Origin: Chryseobacterium edaphi
GTDB lineage: Bacteria; Bacteroidota; Bacteroidia; Flavobacteriales; Weeksellaceae
DNA length: 64,000 nt
Direction: 5' to 3'
NCBI RefSeq assembly: GCF_025628985.1
Contig: NZ_JAOTEM010000001.1
Span: 930,001-994,000, forward strand
The position numbers were made by a program, and so were the translations under genes. Positions 7,932 to 17,459 of this stretch are shown piece by piece. The notes beneath the pieces are model-generated. The model saw only the letters and a program-made list of their open reading frames with translations. It did not search any database and was not told where the DNA came from. The number at the start of each line of letters is the position of its first letter. The first letter of the stretch is position 1.

Positions 7932-10838
7932 ATGAATGTAAAAATATCAAGAAGTTTGGGGGCGATTGCCGTACTGTATTTTACTGCAAATTTTCAAGCC
8001 CAAAACACGACCACAGACACAATTCAAAAAGAACAGAAAATTGAAGAAGTAGTAATGATTGGTTACGGTACTCAAAAGAAGAGTAATGTGACGGGAGCAA
8101 TATCGAGTCTAAAAGCTTCAGACTTGGAAGATATTCCTGCTGGAAGACCGGAACAGGTTCTACAAGGTAGAGCAGCAGGAATTTCAGTAATCTCTAATTC
8201 CGGACAACCAGGAGCTGCACCAACTGTGAGAGTACGTGGGATTACCAGTTTTGGTGCGGGAAGTAATGATCCTCTATGGGTAGTTGACGGAATTGTTGTA
8301 GACAATATTGCGTGGCTAAACCAAACTGACATTGAAGGAATTGAAGTTCTTAAAGATGGTGCTTCTGCCGCTATTTATGGTGTCTCTGCTGCGAAAGGAG
8401 TAATCTTGGTTACTACAAAAAAAGGCACCAAAGGTAGACTGAATATGAGCTACAATGGTTCGATGGGAGTTGGTAGTGCAGCAAGAAAGCTTGATTTATT
8501 AAATGCAACACAGTATGCAACCATAATGAATGAAGCCAATGTAAATGACGGAAGAACTCCCATATTTTCTAACGTTTCATCCTTAGGAAAAGGTACAGAT
8601 TGGCAAGATGTTATTTTCAATACTGCACAACGTTCTTCTCATGACTTTAGTATCAGTGGAGGAAGCGATAAATCTACTTTTTATTCATCTTTCGGATATT
8701 TTGAGCAGGAGGGTATTGTAATGAGAGATATTTCAAATTACAAAAGACTCAATGCAAGAATAAACTCTACTCACAGAGTTTTAGAATGGTTGACAATAGG
8801 GCAAACTTTTGCTTATACTCATACAAAATCAACAGGAATCAATGCAAACGGTGAATTCGGAGGACCTTTAAGTTCTGCAATTAACCTTGATCCCACAACG
8901 CCGGTTACGGTAAGCGATATTTCTCAAGAACCTTTTTCAAGTGACTATAATAACCCATTCATAATAAGAGATGGTAATGGAAATCCTTATGGAATTTCTC
9001 ATTGGGTAAATAAAGAAATGTCTAATCCTCTTGCGTTTAAACAAACTCAACTAGGAAGATATAACTGGTCAGACGATATGATCGCTAACATATTTGCTGA
9101 AATAAAATTTAATAAAAACTTTACATTTAAATCAAGCGTAAACGGAAAGCTTTCATATTGGGGAAATCAAGGATTTACACCGAGATTTTATTTGAGTCCA
9201 TCTTATAAAAATGATACTTTCAATAGTTTGTTCAGACAAAACGAAAAAAAGTTTGAATGGAGTACAGAAAATACGCTTACTTATCAGAAGAAATTTGGTG
9301 GTCATAGCTTAAATGTTTTATTGGGACAAGGATATTATGAATACAATATTTCTTCAGGACAAAATACAACCTATCAGAATCTTCCTACAGAAAACTGGGA
9401 AGATGCGTCTTTCAACTTCGAAATTCCTCAAAAAGACAGAAGTACAGCAGCATGGGATGGGAAGGAAACTCATAAAACATCCTACTTTGGTAGAATAGTT
9501 TATGATTACGAAAACAAATATCTCTTTACAGGAACTATGCGTAGAGACGGTTCTTCGAAATTTGCAAGAGCTCATCATTGGGGAACTTTCCCGGCAATGT
9601 CTTTGGGATGGAATGTATCAAATGAAAACTTTTGGCCTGAAAACAATGTTGTAAACAGCTTAAAATTAAGAGGAGGATATGGAGTTTTAGGAAATGATGC
9701 AATTAATGATTTTCAGTTTGCTGCTTTTCTTACACCTGGAAACAATTATTCTTTCGGAGATAACAGCATTCATATTGGTTATGCACCAAGTACATTGGAA
9801 AACCCGGATTTGAAATGGGAAACAACTTCTCAGTTTAACGTTGCCGCAGACCTTAAAATATTCAAGAATTTTGATTTGTCTGTCGATGTTTACAGAAAAA
9901 AGACGAAGGATATTTTGAGACAGGTAAATATTCCTGGCTATGTAGGAGTTACCAATAATCCTTGGAGAAATATTGGAAATATGAATAATGATGGTGTTGA
10001 AGTAAGCTTAGGATATAAAAAGAATTGGGGAGATTTTGGAATTTCAGCGAATGGAAATTTTGCTTTTCTGAAAAATGAAGTGACAAAATTAGAAGATAAT
10101 AAAGTTTTTGAAAACTTTGCTTCATTCCAATCTATGGGAACAGTTTCAAGATTACAGGTTGGATATTCTTATGGATCTTTCTTTGGTTTCCAAAATGCTG
10201 GTGTTTTCCAAAATCAGGCTGAAATCGATGCCTACAGAAATTCTAGCGGCGGATTGATTCAGCCAAATGCAAAACCTGGAGATTTCATCAGAACTGATGT
10301 AAATGGAGATGGTTTAATCAACGAAGCTGATTATGTTTATTTAGGTAATTCTGTTCCTAAATATACATTTGGTTTTACTTTAAATATGAATTATAAGAAT
10401 TTTGATTTGATGGTATTTGCTCAAGGTCAGGCTGGAAATAAAATTTTCCAAGGTTTAAGAAGGCTTGACATTCAGAATGCAAACTATCAAACGGCTGTTT
10501 TGGATCGTTGGACAGGTGAAGGAACTTCTTATACAGATGCGAGAGTTTCTATGGATGATCCTAACCAAAATTATACTAGAATGTCTGATCATTATTTGCA
10601 AAAAGGTGATTATCTGCGTTTAAAATTAGTTCAGATTGGTTACACACTTCCTAAAAACGTTTCAGAAGCAATCGGATCAAGCAAAGTAAGATTCTATATT
10701 ACTGGAGAAAATGTACTTACTTTCACTAAATATACAGGTTATGATCCTGAAATCGCTGGTGGTGATACATTCGGTATAGACAGGGCTTATTATCCACAAG
10801 CACGAACTTTCCTTTTTGGCGCTAATGTTCAATTTTAA
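7932..10838 (+). CDS. SusC-like TonB-dependent outer membrane transporter
   Basis: The 968-residue outer membrane protein imports oligosaccharides into the periplasm using TonB energy. A signal peptide (about residues 1-24) is followed almost at once by a TonB-box-like IEEVVMIGYG (38-47) and the plug domain, with VRVRGITSFG and PLWVVDGIVVDN typical of SusC plugs. The remainder is the beta-barrel, ending in an aromatic-terminated strand (LFGANVQF). The usual 80-90 residue carboxypeptidase-like N-terminal extension is absent. The susD gene follows after 11 bases, so the two products almost certainly form the SusCD complex. Confidence 0.93.
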   Translation: MNVKISRSLGAIAVLYFTANFQAQNTTTDTIQKEQKIEEVVMIGYGTQKKSNVTGAISSLKASDLEDIPAGRPEQVLQGRAAGISVISNSGQPGAAPTVRVRGITSFGAGSNDPLWVVDGIVVDNIAWLNQTDIEGIEVLKDGASAAIYGVSAAKGVILVTTKKGTKGRLNMSYNGSMGVGSAARKLDLLNATQYATIMNEANVNDGRTPIFSNVSSLGKGTDWQDVIFNTAQRSSHDFSISGGSDKSTFYSSFGYFEQEGIVMRDISNYKRLNARINSTHRVLEWLTIGQTFAYTHTKSTGINANGEFGGPLSSAINLDPTTPVTVSDISQEPFSSDYNNPFIIRDGNGNPYGISHWVNKEMSNPLAFKQTQLGRYNWSDDMIANIFAEIKFNKNFTFKSSVNGKLSYWGNQGFTPRFYLSPSYKNDTFNSLFRQNEKKFEWSTENTLTYQKKFGGHSLNVLLGQGYYEYNISSGQNTTYQNLPTENWEDASFNFEIPQKDRSTAAWDGKETHKTSYFGRIVYDYENKYLFTGTMRRDGSSKFARAHHWGTFPAMSLGWNVSNENFWPENNVVNSLKLRGGYGVLGNDAINDFQFAAFLTPGNNYSFGDNSIHIGYAPSTLENPDLKWETTSQFNVAADLKIFKNFDLSVDVYRKKTKDILRQVNIPGYVGVTNNPWRNIGNMNNDGVEVSLGYKKNWGDFGISANGNFAFLKNEVTKLEDNKVFENFASFQSMGTVSRLQVGYSYGSFFGFQNAGVFQNQAEIDAYRNSSGGLIQPNAKPGDFIRTDVNGDGLINEADYVYLGNSVPKYTFGFTLNMNYKNFDLMVFAQGQAGNKIFQGLRRLDIQNANYQTAVLDRWTGEGTSYTDARVSMDDPNQNYTRMSDHYLQKGDYLRLKLVQIGYTLPKNVSEAIGSSKVRFYITGENVLTFTKYTGYDPEIAGGDTFGIDRAYYPQARTFLFGANVQF

Positions 10839-10849
10839 ATTTAAAAAAA

Positions 10850-12388
10850 ATGAAAAATAATAAATTTATATATAAAAGTGTTGCCGTTTTAATGCTTGCA
10901 GGAATTGGTTTCGGAGCGACTTCTTGTAATAACAGCAATCTAGAAGATGTGGTAAATACCGGTACATTTGATACTGAAAATTATTATAAAAATGAAGAAC
11001 AAGCATTTAGCGGATTAGTTTCTACATACGATCTTCTGAGAAAATATTCTGGAGGTTTTGAAAATAATGTGACTTTCTATAATGCTGCATCTGATGATTT
11101 CTTTTCAGGCGGCGGAAGTTCTACTGATGGAGCAGGAATTCAGGGGTTTTCTAATTATACAATAAACCCAATTATTATGCCTGCAAGTTATTGGAGAGAT
11201 TATTATCAAGGAATTGCGAGAGCAAATCTTTTACTTGAAAGAATTCCGAATGCTACGATGAATGATCAAACTAGAAAAAGATTCATCGCAGAAGCAAAAG
11301 TTTTAAGATCACTGTATTATTTTGAATTATTAAGAACTTTCAAAAATATACCGTTGATTTTAAAACCGATAAAATCTAATGACGATTACTATAATATTCC
11401 GCAGGCAAATCCAACAGATGTTTATACTCAAATTGAGAATGATATTGTAGCCTCATTACCTGATCTTATGATGACTGCATCGGGTGCAAATGAGAAAGGA
11501 CGAATCACTCAGGGAACTGCAAGAGCAATATTAGGAAAGATTTATCTATATGATAAAAAAAATGCTTTAGCAGCTACAGAACTTGCTGCCGTGAACGGAA
11601 CTCCGGGCGGAACAAGCCAATATGGATATAAATTAGTAAACAATTTTGCAGATCTTTGGATAATAGATAATAAATTCACTACAGAATCTATATTAGAAGT
11701 TATGCATACCAACATCGGAAACTCAGATTGGTCATTTTGGGGATCAGGAAAAGATGAAGGAAATTCTATTAATGTAATGTTGGGAATTATTTCTTATGGG
11801 CGTAATACAAATACTCCAAATAATGATGCTCCAAGTATATATTCAGGATGGGGATTCAATCCTATAACAGATGATTTGTTTAATTTTATGCAGGGAGATC
11901 CTCGTTTGAATGCGACTATCTTTAATGCTAAAAAATTTAAAACTGAGAACAAAATTTCTTATTCTCCAGGATTTAAAGACACAGGTTATTTCCTTAACAA
12001 ATTTTTGCCTAGAACTACGGATACATCAGCTTTACCGGGTGCTACAGAACTTAATTTCCGTCAAAATTATATTGCAATCAGATTGGCAGATACCTATTTG
12101 ATGGAAGCAGAAGCTTTGGGCGGTTCAGGTACAAGAGCTCAGGCTTTATTGGATGCTGTAAGATCAAGAGTTGGGCTTCCTTCAGTTACGGTTTCTATGC
12201 AAGCTATTAAAGATGAGAGAAGAAGAGAATTGGCAGGTGAAGGACACAGATGGTTTGATTTGGTAAGATGGGGTGATGCACCTGCAAAATTAGGAGCAAG
12301 AGGATTTACTGCAGGTAAAAACGAAATCCTTCCAATTCCTTTTAATGAATTGACAAACACAGCACTAAAACAAAACCCTGGATATTAA
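10850..12388 (+). CDS. SusD/RagB family glycan-binding lipoprotein
   Basis: The 512-residue lipoprotein has a lipobox ending at Cys26 (FGATSC). It shows SusD features: early NYYKNEEQAFSG, the YWRDYYQGIARANLLLERI helix region, the tetratricopeptide-like core with AKVLRSLYYFELLRTF, and the C-terminal ERRRELAGEGHRWFDLVRWG block. It acts on the cell surface as the lid of the SusC channel. It is tightly coupled to susC upstream and the binding lipoprotein 18 bases downstream. Substrate preference cannot be read from the sequence but is suggested by the enzymes that follow. Confidence 0.93.
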   Translation: MKNNKFIYKSVAVLMLAGIGFGATSCNNSNLEDVVNTGTFDTENYYKNEEQAFSGLVSTYDLLRKYSGGFENNVTFYNAASDDFFSGGGSSTDGAGIQGFSNYTINPIIMPASYWRDYYQGIARANLLLERIPNATMNDQTRKRFIAEAKVLRSLYYFELLRTFKNIPLILKPIKSNDDYYNIPQANPTDVYTQIENDIVASLPDLMMTASGANEKGRITQGTARAILGKIYLYDKKNALAATELAAVNGTPGGTSQYGYKLVNNFADLWIIDNKFTTESILEVMHTNIGNSDWSFWGSGKDEGNSINVMLGIISYGRNTNTPNNDAPSIYSGWGFNPITDDLFNFMQGDPRLNATIFNAKKFKTENKISYSPGFKDTGYFLNKFLPRTTDTSALPGATELNFRQNYIAIRLADTYLMEAEALGGSGTRAQALLDAVRSRVGLPSVTVSMQAIKDERRRELAGEGHRWFDLVRWGDAPAKLGARGFTAGKNEILPIPFNELTNTALKQNPGY

Positions 12389-12406
12389 TTTAAATACAAT
12401 TTAAAC

Positions 12407-13258
12407 ATGATAACTAAATATATTAATAAAGGTATCTTACTGAGCTCTGCAATTTTTTTCCTTGGAAGCTGCTCTCCGGATACTGTAGATAATGATGGAA
12501 GTGAGCTTAATCAACCTTCTGTAGATGCTTCATTTACTGTAACAAAAACAGCCGAGAATAGATATCACTTAAAAAGAACATACAATAATTTCATTAATTC
12601 TCAATGGAATATCGATGGAGCAGGCTTTGTGAATGGAAAAAATGAAATGGATCTTTTCCTTCCGGATGCAGGAACATACATTCTTGAGCATAATGCTGTT
12701 GGTATTGGTGGTCAAGTTGGTGGTACTGCAAGTCAAACGGTAGTAGTTCCTACTTCAGATGCTATTGCTGGAAATATAGTTCAGGGTGGAAGATTCGATA
12801 CCGCTACTGAAATTGCAAAATGGACAATCCATACAATCAGCCCAACAAAAGCACAATGGGTTTTTGCAAATAAAAAAGCAACGATTTTAGCCAGTGATAG
12901 TAATCAACAGGCTATTTACACTGCAATAAATGTTGAAGCAGGAAAACAATATTCAGTTGATTTAATTGCTTCATCAGAGACGGCATTGGAAGATACTTGG
13001 TTTGAGGTTTATATTCTAAACAATTTACCGACTGCAGGTCAGGATATTAGCGGAACAGTTTATAGGAACATCAATACTTGGGATGGATGTGGTAAATCTA
13101 AATTTGGTGGAAAAGTCTCATCAGTCGGTTGCGGAAGTAAAAATGGAGGAGTTTACACAGCAACAGCAACAGGAACTGTCTATTTAGCAATCAAGTGTGG
13201 AGGGAAAAAAGTCAGCGGGTTGACTATCGACAATGTTGAAGTTCGAAGAATGCAATAA
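12407..13258 (+). CDS. Putative surface glycan-binding lipoprotein (PKD-like plus beta-sandwich)
   Basis: The 283-residue lipoprotein has its lipobox at Cys22 (FLGSC). An N-terminal PKD- or Ig-like region (about 35-115, with FLPDAGTYILEHNAVG) is followed by a beta-sandwich (about 125-283) resembling CBM4/9-type carbohydrate modules, with paired cysteines near the end. It occupies the position of SusE/SusF or SGBP genes directly after susD, so a role in holding beta-glucan at the surface is likely. No enzymatic motif is present. The domain family is judged from pattern only. Confidence 0.75.
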   Translation: MITKYINKGILLSSAIFFLGSCSPDTVDNDGSELNQPSVDASFTVTKTAENRYHLKRTYNNFINSQWNIDGAGFVNGKNEMDLFLPDAGTYILEHNAVGIGGQVGGTASQTVVVPTSDAIAGNIVQGGRFDTATEIAKWTIHTISPTKAQWVFANKKATILASDSNQQAIYTAINVEAGKQYSVDLIASSETALEDTWFEVYILNNLPTAGQDISGTVYRNINTWDGCGKSKFGGKVSSVGCGSKNGGVYTATATGTVYLAIKCGGKKVSGLTIDNVEVRRMQ

Positions 13259-13278
13259 TTTTCACCTAAAATTTTAAA

Positions 13279-14742
13279 ATGAAATTACAAAATTCATATA
13301 GTTTCTTTTTAAGAGGTGCTGCACTTTGCGGTGTAGCACTTCTTTCTTTTTTGAATTGTAGCAGTACAACTACAGATCCTGTAGGCAGCGAAAATCCAGG
13401 TAATGGTGGTGGAGGTGCGATAGGTGATCCTGTAGAAGTTTGGCTTACCAAAGGCGATCAGTCTATTAAACTTCAAAAACAAAATACAGCTTATTTTTCA
13501 GGAACTTCAGCTACGGGGACAATTATCGATATTGACGCTTCACAGGTTTTTCAGACCGTTGATGGTTTTGGTTACACATTGACAGGCGGAAGTGTTCAGG
13601 TAATCAATCAACTTTCTGCAGCCAAAAAACAGGAATTATTAAATGATCTTTTCGGAGCTTCAGGAATTGCTGTAAATTATTTGAGAATCAGTATTGGTGC
13701 ATCAGATTTAAATAGTGAAGTTTTCACATACAACGATATGCCTTCTGGACAGACGGATGCTACACTTTCACAATTCAGTCTTACGAAAGATGCTGCTTTG
13801 GTTCAGATGCTAAAAGATATTTTGATTATTAATCCGAATATTAAAATTTTAGCAACACCTTGGACGGCTCCTGTTTGGATGAAAGATAACGGAAACAGCA
13901 TCGGAGGAAGTCTGAAAACACAATATTACAGCGCTTACGCACAGTATTTTGTTAAATACATTAAGGCAATGCAGGCGCAAGGAATTAAAATTGATGCGAT
14001 AACGCCTCAGAATGAACCTTTACATCCCGGAAATAATCCAAGTATGTACATGACGGCTGCAGATCAGACAACTTTTATCAAGAATAATTTAGGTCCCGCT
14101 TTTCAGGCTGCAAATCTTACTACTAAAATTATTGCTTACGATCACAACTGTGATGATCCTTCTTATCCTTTGACGGTTTTAAATGATACTGCAGCAAATC
14201 CTTTTGTAGACGGATCGGCTTTCCATTTATATGCAGGAGATATTTCGGCGTTAAGTACTGTTCATAATTTATTTCCAAACAAAAACGTCTATTTTACAGA
14301 ACAATGGACGAGCTCTACAGGAAGTTTTTCAGGAGATTTGGATTGGCATGTGAAAAATGTTGTGATCGGATCTATGAGAAACTGGAGTAAAACCGCATTG
14401 GAATGGAATGTAGCAAATGACGCAGCTTTCGGGCCTCACACAACAGGCGGTTGTACACAATGTAAAGGTGCAGTTACCGTAACGGGAAGTGCTGCATACG
14501 ATAAAAATGTTGCATACTATATCATTGCTCATGCTTCAAAATTTGTTCCTGTAAATTCTCAGAGAATAGCTTCTACACAAAGTGATAATCTATCAACAGT
14601 TGCTTTCAAAACACCAGCAGGGAAAACTGTTTTAATTGTTCAGAACAGTAATTCTACTGATAAAACATTTAATATAAAGTATAACCAAAAAACAGCTTCT
14701 GTAAGCATTCCGGGAATTTCTACCGCAACATATATATTTTAA
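13279..14742 (+). CDS. Glycoside hydrolase family 30 lipoprotein, putative beta-1,6-glucanase
   Basis: The 487-residue enzyme has a lipobox at Cys27 (SFLNC) and a Gly-rich linker (about 35-50), which suggests display at the cell surface. The GH30 core starts at VDGFGYTLTG. The acid/base Glu is E246 in TPQNEP, and the nucleophile is E341 in YFTEQW. WTAPVWMKDNG and AFHLYAG are typical. GH30 includes beta-1,6-glucanases, glucosylceramidases and xylanases. The GH3 and GH16 neighbours favour beta-1,6-glucan cleavage, as in the Bacteroides beta-1,6-glucan locus. The subfamily is not resolved here. Confidence 0.88.
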   Translation: MKLQNSYSFFLRGAALCGVALLSFLNCSSTTTDPVGSENPGNGGGGAIGDPVEVWLTKGDQSIKLQKQNTAYFSGTSATGTIIDIDASQVFQTVDGFGYTLTGGSVQVINQLSAAKKQELLNDLFGASGIAVNYLRISIGASDLNSEVFTYNDMPSGQTDATLSQFSLTKDAALVQMLKDILIINPNIKILATPWTAPVWMKDNGNSIGGSLKTQYYSAYAQYFVKYIKAMQAQGIKIDAITPQNEPLHPGNNPSMYMTAADQTTFIKNNLGPAFQAANLTTKIIAYDHNCDDPSYPLTVLNDTAANPFVDGSAFHLYAGDISALSTVHNLFPNKNVYFTEQWTSSTGSFSGDLDWHVKNVVIGSMRNWSKTALEWNVANDAAFGPHTTGGCTQCKGAVTVTGSAAYDKNVAYYIIAHASKFVPVNSQRIASTQSDNLSTVAFKTPAGKTVLIVQNSNSTDKTFNIKYNQKTASVSIPGISTATYIF

Positions 14743-14770
14743 ATAAAGAATTATTAATTGTATTGATTGA

Positions 14771-14872
14771 AAAACTTTGTGTTCTTTTCTGAGTGTAACG
14801 CCTTTGCGAACTTAAAAATCAACGGCATCATTTTTCAAAAAAATCTTTGCGTTCTTTGTGTTAAAATTTAAA
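14771..14872. repeat. Intergenic repeat with CTTTGCG/CTTTGTG words
   Basis: Between GH30 and GH3 the words CTTTGTGTTCTT, CCTTTGCGAACTTAAA and CTTTGCGTTCTTTGTGTTAAA recur within about 100 bases. Similar intergenic words recur at 17279-17430. Confidence 0.5.
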
Positions 14873-14888
14873 GCAAAATTAAATTATA

Positions 14889-17114
14889 ATGAAGAGACTT
14901 TATTTCATATTAGCATTTACAGCATTCGGAATTAATGCATTCGGACAAAAAACAATTGATCAGAGAGTTTCTGAACTGTTGTTTAAAATGACCTTAGAAG
15001 AAAAAATAGGACAGCTTGTTCAATACAGCGGTTTTGAATATGCAACAGGTCCTCAAAATTCCAATTCTGCAAGTGTTTTAGATGAAATTAAAAAAGGAAA
15101 AGTAGGTTCAATGTTGAATGTAGCGGGAGCAGAAGAAACCCGCGCTTTCCAGAAACTGGCATTAGAATCAAGATTAAAAATTCCATTATTGTTCGGTCAG
15201 GACGTAATTCATGGTTACAGAACAACTTTTCCTGTCAATCTTGGTCAGGCTGCAAGCTGGGATTTAGGCTTAATTGAGAAATCTGAAAGAATTGCCGCAA
15301 CAGAAGCCTCTGCTTACGGAATTCACTGGACGTTTGCTCCAATGGTTGACGTTGCGAGAGATCCGAGATGGGGGAGAGTAATGGAAGGTTCAGGTGAAGA
15401 TACTTACTTGGGAACTTTAATTGGTTTAGCAAGAATCAAAGGTTTTCAGGGAAAAGGTCTGGGAAATTTGGATGCAATCATGGCTTGTGCAAAACATTTT
15501 GCAGCGTACGGAGCCGGAGTTGGCGGAAGAGATTACAATTCTGTCGATATGAGTTTAAGACAACTGAATGAAACATATCTTCCTCCTTTCAAAGCTGCTG
15601 CAGAAGCTGGAGTTGCTACTTTTATGAATTCTTTTAATGATATCAACGGAATTCCGGCAACGGCAAACCAATATATTTTAAGAGATTTATTAAAAGGCAA
15701 ATGGAACTATAAAGGTTTTGTAGTTTCAGACTGGGGAAGTATTGGCGAAATGGTTCCTCACGGTTATGCAAAAGACAATAAAGAAGCTGCTGAAAAAGCG
15801 ATTAATGCAGGAAGCGATATGGATATGGAAAGCCGTGCTTACATGGCTGAACTTCCAAATTTGGTGAAAGAAGGAAAAGTTGATCCTAAATTAATTGATG
15901 ATGCTGCACGAAGAATTTTAGTTAAAAAATTTGAGATGGGATTATTCGATGATCCTTACAGATTCAGCGACGAAAAAAGACAGAAGGAACAATTAAACAA
16001 TCAGGAAAACAGAAAATTCGGAAGAGAATTTGGTTCAAAAAGTATTGTTTTATTGAAGAATCAAAAGAATATTCTTCCGCTTTCAAAATCTACGAAAACG
16101 ATTGCATTGATCGGACCTTTCGGGAAAGAAACTTCTGCCAATCACGGTTTCTGGTCGGTTGCATTTAAAGATGATAATCAAAGAATCATCACTCAGTTTG
16201 ACGGGATCAAAAATCAATTAGATAAAAGCTCAACGTTATTGTACGCAAAAGGCGCCAACGTTGATGATCAGGATAAATCGATGTTTGCTGAAGCAGTGGA
16301 AACTGCAAAAAAAGCAGATGTTGTGATCATGACTTTAGGCGAAGGTTCAGCAATGAGCGGTGAGGCGAAAAGTAGAAGTAACCTACATTTCACAGGAGTT
16401 CAGGAAGATTTATTAAAAGAAATTGTGAAAACCGGAAAACCGATTGTCTTAATGATCAACGCAGGAAGGCCTTTGGTTTTTGACTGGGCTGCAGACAATA
16501 TTCCGACCATCGTTTACACTTGGTGGCTGGGAACGGAAGCAGGAAATTCTATTGCAGACGTTCTTTTCGGAACAGTAAATCCGGGAGGAAAATTACCAAT
16601 GAGTTTCCCAAGAACAGTTGGTCAGGTTCCGATTTATTACAATCATTACAACACGGGAAGACCTGCAAAAAATAATACCGACAGAAATTACGTTTCAGCG
16701 TACATTGATCTAGACAATGATCCGAAATTTCCGTTTGGTTTTGGTTTAAGCTATACTCAATTTAAATATTCTGATATGAATTTAAGTTCAAAAAATCTTA
16801 AAGGAAATCAAACATTAGATGTGAGTGTAAATGTTTCCAACACCGGAAATTATGATGGGGAAGAAGTGGTGCAATTGTACATCCGAGATTTGGTCGGAAA
16901 AGTCGTAAGACCTGTAAAAGAGCTGAAAGGTTTTCAGAAAATAATGATTAAAAAAGGAGAAAGTAAGATTGTAAATTTCAAACTGACTCCCCAGGATTTA
17001 AAATTTTATGACGATCAGTTAAATTTTGACTGGGAAGCAGGAGAATTCGAAATCATGGTCGGAACCGATTCTCAAAATGTTCAGACAAAAAGAATTAATT
17101 GGTCAAAATATTAG
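14889..17114 (+). CDS. bglX: Glycoside hydrolase family 3 beta-glucosidase
   Basis: The 741-residue exported enzyme (signal peptide ending about residue 19, INAFGQ) removes glucose from beta-gluco-oligosaccharides, probably in the periplasm. The GH3 N-terminal barrel includes MVDVARDPRWGR and KHFAAYGA. The nucleophile is D281 in GFVVSDWGS. The second domain carries GEGSAMSGEAKSR with the probable acid/base Glu. A C-terminal fibronectin-III-like domain (about 640-741) ends the protein. Length and order match BglX. It follows GH30 after a repeat-containing gap and ends at a terminator-like hairpin. Confidence 0.92.
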   Translation: MKRLYFILAFTAFGINAFGQKTIDQRVSELLFKMTLEEKIGQLVQYSGFEYATGPQNSNSASVLDEIKKGKVGSMLNVAGAEETRAFQKLALESRLKIPLLFGQDVIHGYRTTFPVNLGQAASWDLGLIEKSERIAATEASAYGIHWTFAPMVDVARDPRWGRVMEGSGEDTYLGTLIGLARIKGFQGKGLGNLDAIMACAKHFAAYGAGVGGRDYNSVDMSLRQLNETYLPPFKAAAEAGVATFMNSFNDINGIPATANQYILRDLLKGKWNYKGFVVSDWGSIGEMVPHGYAKDNKEAAEKAINAGSDMDMESRAYMAELPNLVKEGKVDPKLIDDAARRILVKKFEMGLFDDPYRFSDEKRQKEQLNNQENRKFGREFGSKSIVLLKNQKNILPLSKSTKTIALIGPFGKETSANHGFWSVAFKDDNQRIITQFDGIKNQLDKSSTLLYAKGANVDDQDKSMFAEAVETAKKADVVIMTLGEGSAMSGEAKSRSNLHFTGVQEDLLKEIVKTGKPIVLMINAGRPLVFDWAADNIPTIVYTWWLGTEAGNSIADVLFGTVNPGGKLPMSFPRTVGQVPIYYNHYNTGRPAKNNTDRNYVSAYIDLDNDPKFPFGFGLSYTQFKYSDMNLSSKNLKGNQTLDVSVNVSNTGNYDGEEVVQLYIRDLVGKVVRPVKELKGFQKIMIKKGESKIVNFKLTPQDLKFYDDQLNFDWEAGEFEIMVGTDSQNVQTKRINWSKY

Positions 17115-17124
17115 TTTAATTACT

Positions 17125-17148
17125 AAGAGCGGGATAAAACCCGCTTTT
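17125..17148 (+). terminator. Intrinsic terminator after the GH3 gene
   Basis: AGCGGG, a six-base loop and CCCGCT followed by TTTT lies just past the GH3 stop. It may only partly separate the upstream and downstream parts of the locus. Confidence 0.7.
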
Positions 17149-17278
17149 GGTGGTAAAGAGTGAACGTTTTTTTAGAAAAACTATATAAACTTCGTGTTTG
17201 TCATTCTGAAAGAATCTAAATAGTTTTTGTAGAGATGCTTTTAATATAAAAAAAAATGAAATTAGATGAAGATTTTTT

Positions 17279-17430
17279 AAACGCAAAGATTTAATACTGA
17301 AACTGCAGATTTAAGGAGCAAAGAATTGCGACAAAGTCGCTAATCTAGCTAGCTTCATAAAATCAATTTATTGATTCAATCTTTGCTCCTTAAATAAAAT
17401 AGTTTACAGTTAAAACTTTGCGCTAAAAAA
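17279..17430. repeat. 150-bp imperfect palindromic element in the GH3-GH16 gap
   Basis: The arms share ACGCAAAG with CTTTGCG and TTTAAGGAGCAAAGA with TCTTTGCTCCTTAAA. The middle adds GCGAC-AAA-GTCGC and AATCAA-TTTA-TTGATT hairpins. No open reading frame is present. The remainder of the 345-base gap holds a terminator and, near 17199, the word GTCATTCTGAAAGAATCT. Confidence 0.7.
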
Positions 17431-17459
17431 ACAGCTGCATTAAAAAATATACTTAGAAA

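Noticed and set aside
8072..8332. Minus-strand frame opposite susC
   Set aside because: Its composition follows from the SusC plug coding on the other strand, and it has no domain or promoter; it is a shadow frame.
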